Assembly: GCA_004802705.1 (NCBI GenBank) | Contig: SGPL01000407.1 | Location: 6,276 to 30,566, forward strand | From: Bondarzewia mesenterica | Taxonomy: Eukaryota; Basidiomycota; Agaricomycetes; Russulales; Bondarzewiaceae | Length of the DNA stretch: 24,291 nucleotides | Direction: 5' to 3' | Shown: piece by piece, positions 11,701 to 20,835 of the stretch | How positions within the stretch are numbered: the first letter of the stretch is position 1 | Layout: each line of letters starts with the position of its first letter | Position numbers and translations under genes: made by a program | Notes under the pieces: model-generated | The model's input: the letters and a program-made list of their open reading frames with translations, nothing else | Databases searched by the model: none | What the model was told of the DNA's origin: nothing

Positions 11701-12941
11701 TCTAAACGCTTGTTTCCCCGTGAGACTCAACAACTGGCCTTAGAGCACAGAAAAATTCTTCTTCAAGTACTTACTCTGAAGCTCCTCTCGACCAGGTTTC
11801 TTGTATAGTCATAATCGGCCAGCGGAGGAAGCTGGTCGAAGGATAGATGAGGAATTTGATAGGCCAAGAATACAGTAGGATCCAAGAAACTGTAGATTGT
11901 CAACGAGAGGAGGGATGCAGTCTGTTCAGGGTTAGGTGTTTCCACAGGCTCCTACAGCGACCATCCGTCAGCTAAGCGGTGGAAACATCCGGCAAGGAAA
12001 CCTACCTTCGGATTAAATGGGGCGCATTGGCGAGGAATCGTGAGAGGAACAACAATAGCCGCCAGTCCAAGTACAGCTACTTTGATCCAGAGCAAAGGTC
12101 CATCGCGTAAATCAGCAGGAGCAGCGGAGACGGTTAAAAGGGGCCACAAGTCACGATATGCGTATACCGCAAATGCGACAAGCAAGATGATAACAAGATG
12201 AGTGGTCACCAACTGAGCACGTTTAGCTCCGGCCGCAACTGACAGCAGCGCTAAGAAAGACACGTAGAGCTGCACGGATGTGAGAAAGGAATGATATGAC
12301 ATTTTCAATTAACTTACATATGTCACGCATTGAGTCAGTTCAAGCCATTCGTGTCTTGTAAACGAAAGACGGCTAGAGTTCCGATGTTTTCTATGCTTCT
12401 TGTGCCCTTTACCCCAATGTTTGCTCAACGACTCCACGTCCTTGATGAAGAGACCATCTTCATCCAAGACGAAGCTCGCCACAGATAAACCTAACAAGGT
12501 CAGGACGGACAGAAGCCTGACGAGTCTCAAAGTGAAAATTGTCCATCCCCCAAGTGTTTTGACATGCTGTTTGGCCTCAGACACGATCCCCGCCTGTACA
12601 TTGTCTGCCGCAGAGTCTATAGATGACTCAGAGTGGTTTCCAGGACCGTGTACGAATCTTTTCAGTGGTCCAAACGAGAAGAGGGCGCGTAAGAGTAACA
12701 GTATTGCAGACGCCGCCGCTGTATAAGCGGGTATCATGAAGGGGTGTAGCCAGATAGTGCTGCATCGCGGGAGTTGGTGGTCAGCAAGAGCTGTCAATCC
12801 AGATAAAAGCATGGTATACTTCTTGTGTTGGGGCAGAACGTTCAGGTTCAAGACGACTTGAGAAGGTGCCATGACGGCCGAACCGTTGCCAACCTGGCCT
12901 CCCAGAGATGAATCAAAGGACGACGCGTCACTGTCGCTCAA
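5752..12941 (-). CDS. ABCC/MRP-type full ABC transporter, 40 exons
   Basis: Read on the minus strand, 40 exons sum to 5028 nt, exactly 1675 residues: 12941-12318, 12269-12006, 11951-11775, 11701-11644, 11590-11550, 11499-11453, 11397-11283, 11224-10813, 10757-10694, 10635-10539, 10482-10452, 10391-10256, 10197-10152, 10098-10071, 10003-9977, 9922-9860, 9804-9764, 9706-9436, 9382-9273, 9224-9176, 9122-9035, 8964-8952, 8892-8833, 8781-8689, 8633-8354, 8298-8130, 8076-7871, 7811-7572, 7513-7411, 7356-7169, 7107-7101, 7050-6921, 6869-6806, 6755-6733, 6682-6557, 6507-6261, 6206-6192, 6141-6029, 5965-5942, 5889-5752. Layout: TMD0 with five hydrophobic segments, L0 linker (PNPEQTAS), TMD1, NBD1 (Walker A GPTGSGKTS, Lys839; LSGGQK 929-934; LLDD 951-954; His987), an acidic linker, TMD2, NBD2 (GRTGSGKSS, Lys1455; LSVGQ 1554-1558; LLILDEATSAID, Glu1579; His1611). 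The NBD1 catalytic Glu is Asp, as usual in ABCC. It probably exports conjugates or drugs, plausibly into the vacuole (YCF1/YBT1 relatives). The substrate is unknown. An N at 10668 falls inside an intron. Confidence 0.93.
7101..7107 (-). other. Putative 7-nt micro-exon in the ABCC gene
   Basis: GCAACAG between a CAG acceptor (7110-7108) and a GTAAAA donor. Joining it restores EVSGNSLERI, a canonical ABCC sequence just before NBD2. An alternative acceptor TAG nine bases upstream would give a 16-nt exon adding VNP in the same frame. The CTGAC branch candidate sits better for the 7-nt choice. Confidence 0.6.
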
Positions 12942-13203
12942 AATGAGTATGCGGGGGTTAAGAACAAAGCTAAGATGACTCGCCGAATGATCAACAGGCC
13001 CGGGACCGTGTGGCCAACTTCTCAGAGTTGTTATATCGGTCTGATGCGTAATTACAGATTAGGACGGACTCCGTATCTTATCTTATCGTCGGAGATCCTT
13101 CCATGTGTGGGAATGATTTACTGCATAAAGGCAGCAACTCGATAGCCGCGCGCGTGTTTGAAATCGTTCTCCACATCTAAAGTTAACGCAAAGTGCTTTA
13201 CCT
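12942..13203. promoter_or_regulatory. Shared divergent promoter, ABCC transporter / RhoGAP
   Basis: 262 bp separate two start codons pointing away from each other, so the segment must hold both promoters. It contains two overlapping CTTATC motifs at 13077-13087 (GATAAG on the minus strand), the core of GATA-factor sites, and a CG-alternating stretch near 13147. No TATA box is obvious. Confidence 0.6.
13077..13087 (-). promoter_or_regulatory. Tandem GATA-factor motif
   Basis: CTTATCTTATC reads as GATAAGATAAG on the minus strand: two overlapping HGATAR-type cores within the divergent promoter. Fungal GATA factors act in nitrogen and iron control. A paired site is less likely by chance than a single one, but binding is not shown. 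Confidence 0.35.
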
Positions 13204-16200
13204 ATGGCTAGCTCTGTAGACAATCTTCCTGCACCTCGGCCGTCTCTTGATGGTCCACAGAGTGGCCCGATACCTCTCTTCGACTTTCACTTGCGGATTT
13301 TGACGGATTCATATATCAGTTTCTTCCAAGAGAGGTGCGTAGGGCGGCGTCGGGCTGGTGCTCCTGATTCTGCTAACTTCAATCCATTAGGAAACGCATC
13401 GAGGAGCTATAGTATGTTCTGTAATTCGCTCCTATTCTTCAGCGAACTTATTTCCACATGTCAGTGTCGAATCATTGACCAGGTTGCATCATAAGGCCAA
13501 GGCCATTGATACATACCTCGATGATCACATCGAGCTCAACACGACAAGGAGGGCGTGGAACGAAGTCAGGGACAATGTTGAGAGAGGTACCGTCCACCTT
13601 GCTGACAGAAATAAGATATTCACAATCTCCGGGACCACAGAAACACAAGCTCGCCAGGCGTTTCTGAACACTCTTCTGGGAGATGTTCTCACCCCTCTAG
13701 CCAACATCAGGGTGAGTGGCTCTTTCTACTTTGCGACTTAGGCTCCTGAGTAAGTCACAGGAAACGCAAGATCGCACTCGTAAAAGAGTGAAGGAAGAGC
13801 TGAAAGAATCAGCCTCAATGCATGCGGATTTCGCAGACAACCAACTGCCAAAATTGAAGCGGCAGTATCTCAGAAAATGTCAAGAGGTCGAGGTCTGTGA
13901 CTCTGCTGCGCCAATTGCTGCGATTTTGTCTTGTTAAACATGAACCTCAGGACTACAAGGCAGCTTCTATGGCAGCTTCTATGGCATCTCCATCTGGGGC
14001 TTCTTCACCTACGCACGAAGGTCAAGTGAACGTCCTCATACCTTCCAGATCCAATCCGAGTCTACCTTCGAGACCTTCTGTTACTTCGCCTCAACCACTC
14101 CGACCTCTGGATCGGCGACCGTCAGGAAGTGTACCACGCAATCGCTCACCGTCCACCTCTACTGCTTTGCAAGATCTCGCGCATCAGGGTGATTCTTACT
14201 TTTACATATATAATTAATTCTGTAACTGAGTTCATGATTTTCACAAGGGAAGAGGCAATTGAACCAGCTGATCACTTTCTTGGACAAAAGTGGTAACATG
14301 AAGGAGGGGCTCGTAGGTCGGGGACAGGATAATGCATTGCGATCAGTTCGTGCCAAACGTGAAGCGGACGAAGCTGGTGCGTCAGTGTATTCCATGATAT
14401 GAAGCAGCTCTCATCGCGTTATCAGACAAGGAGTATCGAAAGGGGGTCCACTGGCTGGAAACCCTGCGGCTCCGAAGAGTAAAGACGTTGGAGGCTGGAT
14501 ATACTGTCAGTTTTCCTTGTTTGATTGGTATAGATATGCAATTGATATTACTGTCAGAGCTTGGAACGGTTCGTGCTCGAATCCGCAGAGACGGTCAAGA
14601 AAGTATTGGTGTCATATACCGACAACATGTTGTGTGTGCTTGCCTCCATTCGAGCTTTTCAGTCGGTTCTGTTCTGATACATTATTTTGATCTCTTCATC
14701 GGTCAGCGCTACGTGCGCGACACAGACCCAACTAGCCTCACATGTGAGGACAGTTGTAGAACAGATTTCAGCGGAACGAGACACGGCCCGCGTGTCAGCG
14801 CATATTCCCCGTTCCTTGGCCATGGCGACTCCTAAGCCCGTCTTGTACTATAATTATCACGTCGGAGAATGTCGAGATCTCATCTTCGGTGTGAGCATGG
14901 TAAACTATGCGACCGCTCGTGGTTTGGGCGAACGCAATATACCCAAGATCGTGCGGATATGTATCCAGGAAATTGATCAACGAGGATTATATTGTGAGGG
15001 TATATACCGGGTGCGCGCACTGCCCTGTGCTGTACTCGGCCTTCAAATAGACTGAATGTATTTCTAGGTCTCAGGTCGACTTGCGGTTGTTCAGGAGGTA
15101 CTTGTTTCCCATGATCCTCCGTTGGGTTTCCAGTTGACACCGTACCACGTTGCAGCTCCAGCACAAGATTGAGAGGGATGAGCGAGAGTTTCGGTTCAAT
15201 CCGGTGACGGATGACGTGTATTCTGTTTCCTCGTTGTTGAAGGTGAGTTAGCTATTCCCACCGGCTACAGGGACCTGAGGTGTACGGTCGAGTAGTTATA
15301 CCTTCGGGAGCTCCCGGAACCTGTATTCAAGTTCCCCTTGCAAGATCGACTACAGCATACGGAAGATCTTGGTGAGCTCGGTCAATACATGTGTGCCTAT
15401 TTACTAACCGGCCGACGTGGATTCAGCGGAGCATGCATCGAATGGCTTTGTTCTGCTGCGATCCAAGATGCGCCGGCTGCCTGCTATTCATCGCGCGACG
15501 CTGAAAGCATTGGTAGAGCATCTTGCTCGTGTTGCTGCGAATTCCGAGAAAAACAAGATGGATGCGAAGAATTTGGCCATCGTTTTCGGGGGTGTTATAT
15601 TTGGCGAAGACGAAATACCTCAGGGAGCCGACCTTCTGAGCGTGCAAGCATGGAAGGTATGTTATGCGCATATCTTCTCCATGCAGAAACTCATCAATAA
15701 ATCTGTAAAAGGATACATTAATGGAAGACCTTATTGAGAATGCTCAGGTTTTGTTTGACGATCGCGCGCCTCCTTCCTCGCCACCACTTCCCCCGGCGCC
15801 CGCAGGAGAGCCAGTGCCCGTGTACTCATACGGATCTGCACACACGAAAGTCTCCAGTGTGCCCGTCCCAGACCTACCGCCACGCGTAGCCGAGAATGAT
15901 TTTGCCCCACAACTCCCGCCACGACCGACGAACAGCATCCACCCTTCCGCACGTCATAATGTCATGCCAGCCGACCTCCCGCGACCCCCAACGCGGCCGC
16001 GATTATCCCCGCCTCCTCTCTCCAATGGCCAGAAATCTGACGGGCAGAGTCCTGTACAGCAGGAAATGTCGGAGAAGCTGGACAATCCAATCTCGACCAC
16101 GCCGACTACGCCTTCTTCCGCTTCGACGCCCGCGTCCCCGCGCTCGCCCACATTTACTACATCCAACACAGACTCAGCTTCTGTGTCCACTTTCAGGAGC

Positions 16201-16230
16201 CCGCCCGGCAGCTCAAATGGACATACTTGA
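13204..16230 (+). CDS. RGD1: F-BAR plus RhoGAP protein, Rgd1-like
   Basis: Fifteen exons: 13204-13334, 13391-13411, 13465-13586, 13641-13711, 13761-13892, 13951-14188, 14248-14376, 14426-14505, 14558-14631, 14707-15010, 15068-15097, 15156-15242, 15296-15371, 15427-15656 and 15712-16230, giving 747 residues in frame. The N-terminal half is an F-BAR membrane-curvature domain (FDFHLRILTDSYISFFQER, KRIEELYVESLTRLHHKAKA, ETQDRTRKRVKEEL), interrupted by a Ser/Pro-rich insert. The RhoGAP domain has the arginine finger in GIYRVSGR (about Arg434), then LYLRELPEPVFKF and MDAKNLAIVFGGVIF. The last 170 residues are Pro/Ser-rich with PPLPPAP motifs that could bind SH3 domains. No DEP domain is seen, so Rgd1 fits better than Rgd2. 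Rgd1 turns off Rho3/Rho4 at sites of polarised growth and septation. The 54-nt intron 13587-13640 has no stop and is a multiple of three, so its removal rests on family similarity. Confidence 0.92.
13959..13982 (+). repeat. 12-nt tandem duplication in the Rgd1-like gene
   Basis: GGCAGCTTCTAT occurs twice in a row and encodes repeated AASM residues at the start of the low-complexity insert. It looks like a recent slippage duplication. Confidence 0.7.
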
Positions 16231-16549
16231 TCAGAACTTCATCGTCTCCATCTCTGATTAAGACGCATGCCTTGGTTCTGTTACTCGCATTCCTCTCTTT
16301 CTTCCCATACTATCTTGGTCTATTCTATTCTCACGGGGATTTTTACTTATAATCTTCCTTCCCGTATATTCGAGTGTTGACTTTGATGTCGTTGTCTGTA
16401 CTGTCTATTATTGTCCAGACTATGTGTTTCACACATATTAGTGGTTGCCTATTCGCCGGTAGTTCGTAACAAATCCACATGGAAGAACGATATTCGCGGG
16501 CTGCCGAGATCCAAGATGACAAGGCGTCTCAATCCACATTCTCGAGTGC
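16231..16549. other. Convergent 3' region between Rgd1-like gene and PIF1 gene
   Basis: 319 bp between facing stop codons. The left part is T/C-rich with TTTACTTATAATC-like stretches, consistent with a 3' untranslated region. The minus-strand frame that crosses its right end is only read-through of the PIF1 terminal exon in the wrong phase. Nothing else is supported. Confidence 0.6.
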
Positions 16550-19220
16550 TCATGGTCCCGTGTAGTAGCTTGCGATAGCTTCCTCAGTATCCATGAAAGC
16601 GTCGTCGATGTTGTTGCCTTCGTTATATTCATCGTACTCGTCGTAATCTTCGTGTCGTGTAAGCTCCATATGCCATTCCAGGACTCGTGGATGCGCCACG
16701 ACCCTGTCGCGAGGCAGTTAGTCAGTTGCAAGCGAAGGTCATACTGTGCATTGGAGATGATAGGGAAGACAACGGACTTTGACGAATTAAAATTGACCAC
16801 TTGGAGTGTGTCCAAGTTCGTCGCGCGTGACAACGCGACGTACGCTGAAACATGAAGAGAACTAGGTGGATACATCAACAGATCTATGAGAAATCCATGC
16901 GTACCCTGTCCCTTCTCGAACGTCCGTTTCAGATCCACACGGACCCGCTCTAGCGTTTGCCCTTGAGATTTGTGCACGCTTAGCGCCCACGCCAAAATCA
17001 GAGGAACCTAAGCGATTGTGAGTGTCAAACATCGCTGACAACATGTCAGGTCTTTCGCACCTGCATGCGAGTCGCTTCCACCTCGCCATGCGCGTCTTCC
17101 ACCGTGAAGTCTGCCGGCACGCAGAGCAGTGGCTGCCCGTTCGTGAACACGACCAGAGGCCAGGCGATGGTACTGCTCTTGACAAAGTCGGGCACTACCT
17201 TCTCGTCCTTCTCGCGTGGCGCGGCGATCTCGGTCTGGCTTTGCAGGGCCTCCCTGTAGGTGATGAAGTCGACGACTTTACCAACAGTGCCGTTGACAAG
17301 GACGCCGGGAACCATATTCTATGACGTCGATACCGATCAGCTGCAGGTCAAGGATGACGGAAAATGCGTTTGACGCACTTTGACTAGCATCACTTGGGCA
17401 CCGACCTGGGCACGCTCTCTGTGAGGATCTGTGAATGAGGATCTTGGATATGAACATATACCTTTAGTGTTATTTCTTTCGGAGCCACGAGTCGGTCTAA
17501 GAGGCGATTCATCTCGTCCTCATTCACCTTCGGGTTTCCCTGTGAATCTCGTCCCGGCCAGTCTTGTGCACGATAACCATGTGATATAGCGTTGATCTGT
17601 TTCAACCGAGTATCGTTCGCTGTCTGAACTTCTCTCCGCAGAGGGTAGCTGTGCGGAGTAAGCGTGGCTCAGGTTCCGAAATAAGTACAGTGCTTACAGC
17701 TCAGTCGGCTCGATGCCGTCGTCATATTGGACAGAGCGAGACAGTGACGAGAACCGAGCTATTGTATCAGGGTCAAGTTTGCCGACCCTCATTGCGTTGA
17801 GCATGTCGACAAACTCTGGTGGAGTACAGAGCGTTAAAGGAAGGCGACGTGTAGACAGTTGGAAGAAAACACACCTGGATCTTTCTGTCGAAAAACTTTC
17901 GTCAGGGAGATAGGCTTGCCCATACAACGTTCCCAGGATGTGGCGTCGAATGCAAACGTAGCGTGCGATAAGTGACCCTTGTGATTGTCAGGGACAGGAG
18001 GCAATTGATAGAAGTCGCCCGAGAGTATGAGCTGAGAGCGTCCAGAGACATAGACTCAGCATAGGCATGAGACCAGGAGACCACAGCTTACCTGGATCCC
18101 GCCAAAGGGGGCGTTATTCATGCGGACGTATCTCGCTATATATTCCTTACATCCATTCATTAATTTCCGTTGAAACTTGAAAAATAATACGTGTCACTCA
18201 CGAGCTTGTCAAACAATTTCCCGTCAATCATTGAGACTGCAGATATGGATAAATACCCGTCATGAAATGCGACGAGCACAGTGGGAGCCTTACTTTCGTC
18301 TATGATCAGTGCTTTCACTGTCCGCCAGCGGCGCGCCACCAGGTTGAACGACTCGTTGCCAGCTATCTTACCGGCGAGTTTTTCTTTCGGTTCCTTTCCT
18401 AGGCCGATACCTGCCCACGAATGCAAAGTTGTACCACCAATGTTGACAGATGCTATGCCAGTAGATGCAGTCACAGCCAACATTTGATGCGGGTTATCAT
18501 GGCGAAAGTGTCGTATGATTTCTTTGAGAAGTACAGATTTTCCTGTCCCTAGAACATACAGGCGAATGCATTGGAAGCTGGAACGGTGAAGACGTGTGTG
18601 GCACAAACCAGCAGATCCAGTAAAGAACACATTTTTTATGGATCTCACCATTGCCAGGATCTCTTCTTGTTCCGGGGACAGTTTGACGTCTTGCTTGGGA
18701 GGTGTTGCATCGAGCGCACCAAGATCTGGAAAGGCTGGAGTTCCTGGCTCTTCCTTAGGTTGAGGAGCGTTCTGTGTTGGACGCAGTAGGGGTGAAGAAG
18801 GTGGTGTATCCTCGATTTCAATGATCTCAACGGGTTCCGTTTTCACTGGCATAGCGGCGTTGTACGCTGGAATGACAACAAGAACACGTGTCAAAACCAT
18901 TGCTGTTGAAATTAGGCAGTCGATTAACCTTGCAATGCGGGTGCAAGCCAATTCTGCGCCGCTCTCAATGTAGCAAAGCTCTTATGTACCGCGCCGGGGT
19001 AGCGGGACACCTGATTCAATTTCAGTTTTGACAGGATATTGGCAAAGCGACGGTGACCAACGTTTTCCTTGCACTATGTCCGCATAATTAATTGGGCACA
19101 TTGACCATGCTGAAGAAAACGAACACGGACCTCATCCCAGGAGTCATATACTCGTGGCCCCTCTGCTCCCACTTTGACGGCGTAGTATTTCCTCTTGGAC
19201 GATTGCGAAGACTTGGACAT
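16550..19220 (-). CDS. PIF1: PIF1-family DNA helicase with N-terminal RNase H1-type hybrid-binding domain
   Basis: Fifteen minus-strand exons: 19220-19131, 19073-19062, 19010-18929, 18866-18609, 18548-18294, 18236-18202, 18145-18092, 18031-17875, 17815-17698, 17648-17462, 17405-17379, 17318-17061, 17007-16905, 16844-16778 and 16703-16550, giving 618 residues exactly in frame. Residues about 11-58 form an RNase H1 N-terminal domain ([35 protein letters not shown]), a fold that binds RNA/DNA hybrids in RNase H1. After an acidic/Pro-rich linker comes an SF1B helicase: Walker A GSAGTGKS (Lys151), [18 protein letters not shown] (Asp231, Glu232), [25 protein letters not shown] and [11 protein letters not shown]1 enzymes are 5'-3' helicases that act on G-quadruplexes, telomeres, stalled forks and mitochondrial DNA. 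No RNase H catalytic domain is present. Upstream in-frame ATGs at 19358 and 19382 would add a basic leader. The start at 19220 is the minimal choice. Confidence 0.9.
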
Positions 19221-19470
19221 GGATCGAAATTGAGGGTCACGCGTTGTGTAGTTTGTAGAATGATTCTCTCGGCTCTTAACCAAGAGTCCAAAACGTAGTG
19301 GGAGAGATGTACCAATAGCTTTGTAGTTGGCACACTTCAAGAAATGGGAACGGTGCATTCGCCGACGCGTGCCACCAAACATATTGGAAAACAATAAACA
19401 AACGCGTGCCGCGCAGCCGGCGTGACTTCTATATCTGGCAAAAGGACACTCATGATTCCTCTGCAAAGTA
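19221..19470. promoter_or_regulatory. Shared divergent promoter, PIF1 helicase / 3'-5' exonuclease
   Basis: The two genes face away from each other with 250 bp between the chosen starts. The minus-strand frame of PIF1 stays open across the whole interval, up to an ATG at 19484 that would overlap the exonuclease start. The true leader of PIF1 may therefore occupy part of it. No TATA box is clear. Confidence 0.55.
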
Positions 19471-20541
19471 ATGATGATGTCCAAGTACTTCTTTCAGACT
19501 AAGACTAAGACTTTCACCCCCCTTCGCAATTCCCCAATGTCTCGGAATCCTCCTCAGAGTTCTACTTCTGAAAATCCGATTTTTCAATGGTCTTCTTTCT
19601 TCCCGGATGCGCAAATGCTTTACATACAGGACGCCGAGCGGGCCAACCTGGAAGTGTCGCGTCTCCAGTCCCTTCATCCAGATATCACGGTTGGGTTTGA
19701 CCTTGAATGGAAACCGAATTATCGTCGAGGCGAACTGGAGAGACCGGCCGCACTCATTCAGATTGGCTGCGAATCCGTCGTGCTCCTTATCCAAGTCAGT
19801 GCCATGAAAGGTACGTATGGTTGCCTCCTTGCCACTGATCTTGAATTGTGATGAAAATGTTTGCAGCATTTCCTGAAAAACTCCGTCAATTCCTTGAGTG
19901 TCCTAGAAAATTCAAGGTAGGAGTCGGGATCCAACGTGAGTCACACTCTGATCGACATATCGCGTCACTCCATAGCTGAACTTCACCATTCGTATCAGAT
20001 GACTGTCGCAAACTATATCGCGATTTCAAGATATCTGTCCGAAGCTGCATAGATCTATCACTTCTTGCGCGCTCTGTCGACTCGCGATGGAAGGGCCCGT
20101 ACAAGAATCCTATAGGGCTCGCTCGTTTGACAGAAACGTATCTCGATAGGGCCCTCCCCAAAGGAAAGGTGACGAGAAGCAATTGGGAGGCAACTCTCTC
20201 CGCAATCCAATTAGACTGTGTGTTTTTACTTTATTTCATTGAGCTTGCGAATTCAACGTCATTTGGCAGACGCTGCAAATGACTGTCACTCGAGCTTGCT
20301 TGTGTATCACAAGCTCATGGCCCGGGCAGTGGTGACGGAACCTCCGCCCGAAATCGATTTTTATTCATTTGACATGATCAACGGTGTCCTTCGGGATCCA
20401 TTCAACAGACCCTGGTACCCCATCAACCCTTTTTACGATCCAGGTCCGCCCCCACCTAGGCCAGAGCCCCAGAAGAAGGATACTCGTAATCCTCCACTGT
20501 CGACAATGATCGTGAGGAAATTTCGTGATGGCAGTATGTAG
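19471..20541 (+). CDS. DEDDy 3'-5' exonuclease domain protein (WRN-exo/EXD2-like)
   Basis: Four exons: 19471-19810, 19867-19935, 19999-20217 and 20270-20541, giving 299 residues in frame. The DEDD exonuclease motifs are visible in order: ExoI in GFDLEWKP (Asp77, Glu79), ExoII in GVGIQHDCRKL (Asp138), ExoIII in LDYAANDCHSS (Tyr210, Asp214), which makes it the DEDDy subtype. Proteins of this type remove 3' nucleotides in DNA repair (Werner exonuclease, EXD2) or process RNA. There is no helicase or HRDC domain, so it is a stand-alone nuclease. The first 33 residues are basic and Ser/Thr/Pro-rich with no acidic residue, which would suit a mitochondrial or nuclear leader. The C-terminus carries PGPPPPRPEPQKK. 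Several ATGs in a row at 19471, 19474 and 19477 make the start slightly ambiguous. It shares its promoter with the helicase. Confidence 0.9.
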
Positions 20542-20835
20542 AGCATTCACCTGTGGGGTGGGGAGATGGACGCGTGGATTCCAATACGTATACCGTTAGC
20601 GATTGTACGAATACACATGAGATTGATACCCTGTACACTCGGGCTGTAATTAGAGACGATGATGTGAGACTGTGAGACAGAGACGCGCGTTGCTCGTTTC
20701 GGTACCGACGCGTCGTAGCCGAGGTTGGTCACAAATTTACTGCGCAATCCATAACGAGATCGATATTGATTCCGAATACTCTTGCTCTGCTCTGCCGTCG
20801 TTCGGTCTCGTCGACGTATCATACCGCGTTTGCGC
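20542..20835. promoter_or_regulatory. Promoter/5' region of the membrane protein gene
   Basis: 294 bp between the exonuclease stop and the next start codon. It holds the 3' end of one same-strand gene and the promoter of the next. An ATG in frame with the next gene exists at 20782, but it would place a charged leader before the signal peptide, so the start at 20836 was preferred. No clear TATA box. Confidence 0.45.

Noticed and set aside
5752..12941. Several separate half-size ABC genes
   Set aside because: Forty exons join in one exact frame through TMD0-TMD1-NBD1-TMD2-NBD2 with no internal stop or promoter-sized gap.
18929..19220. Caulimovirus-type viroplasmin insertion of viral origin
   Set aside because: The domain name comes from a virus, but the same fold is the normal N-terminus of eukaryotic RNase H1. 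It is spliced in frame to a cellular helicase, with no other viral genes nearby.
16550..19220. Helitron transposon (PIF1-like helicase)
   Set aside because: No Rep/HUH domain or helitron termini were seen. The protein is a single-domain-size cellular PIF1 with intron density matching its neighbours.
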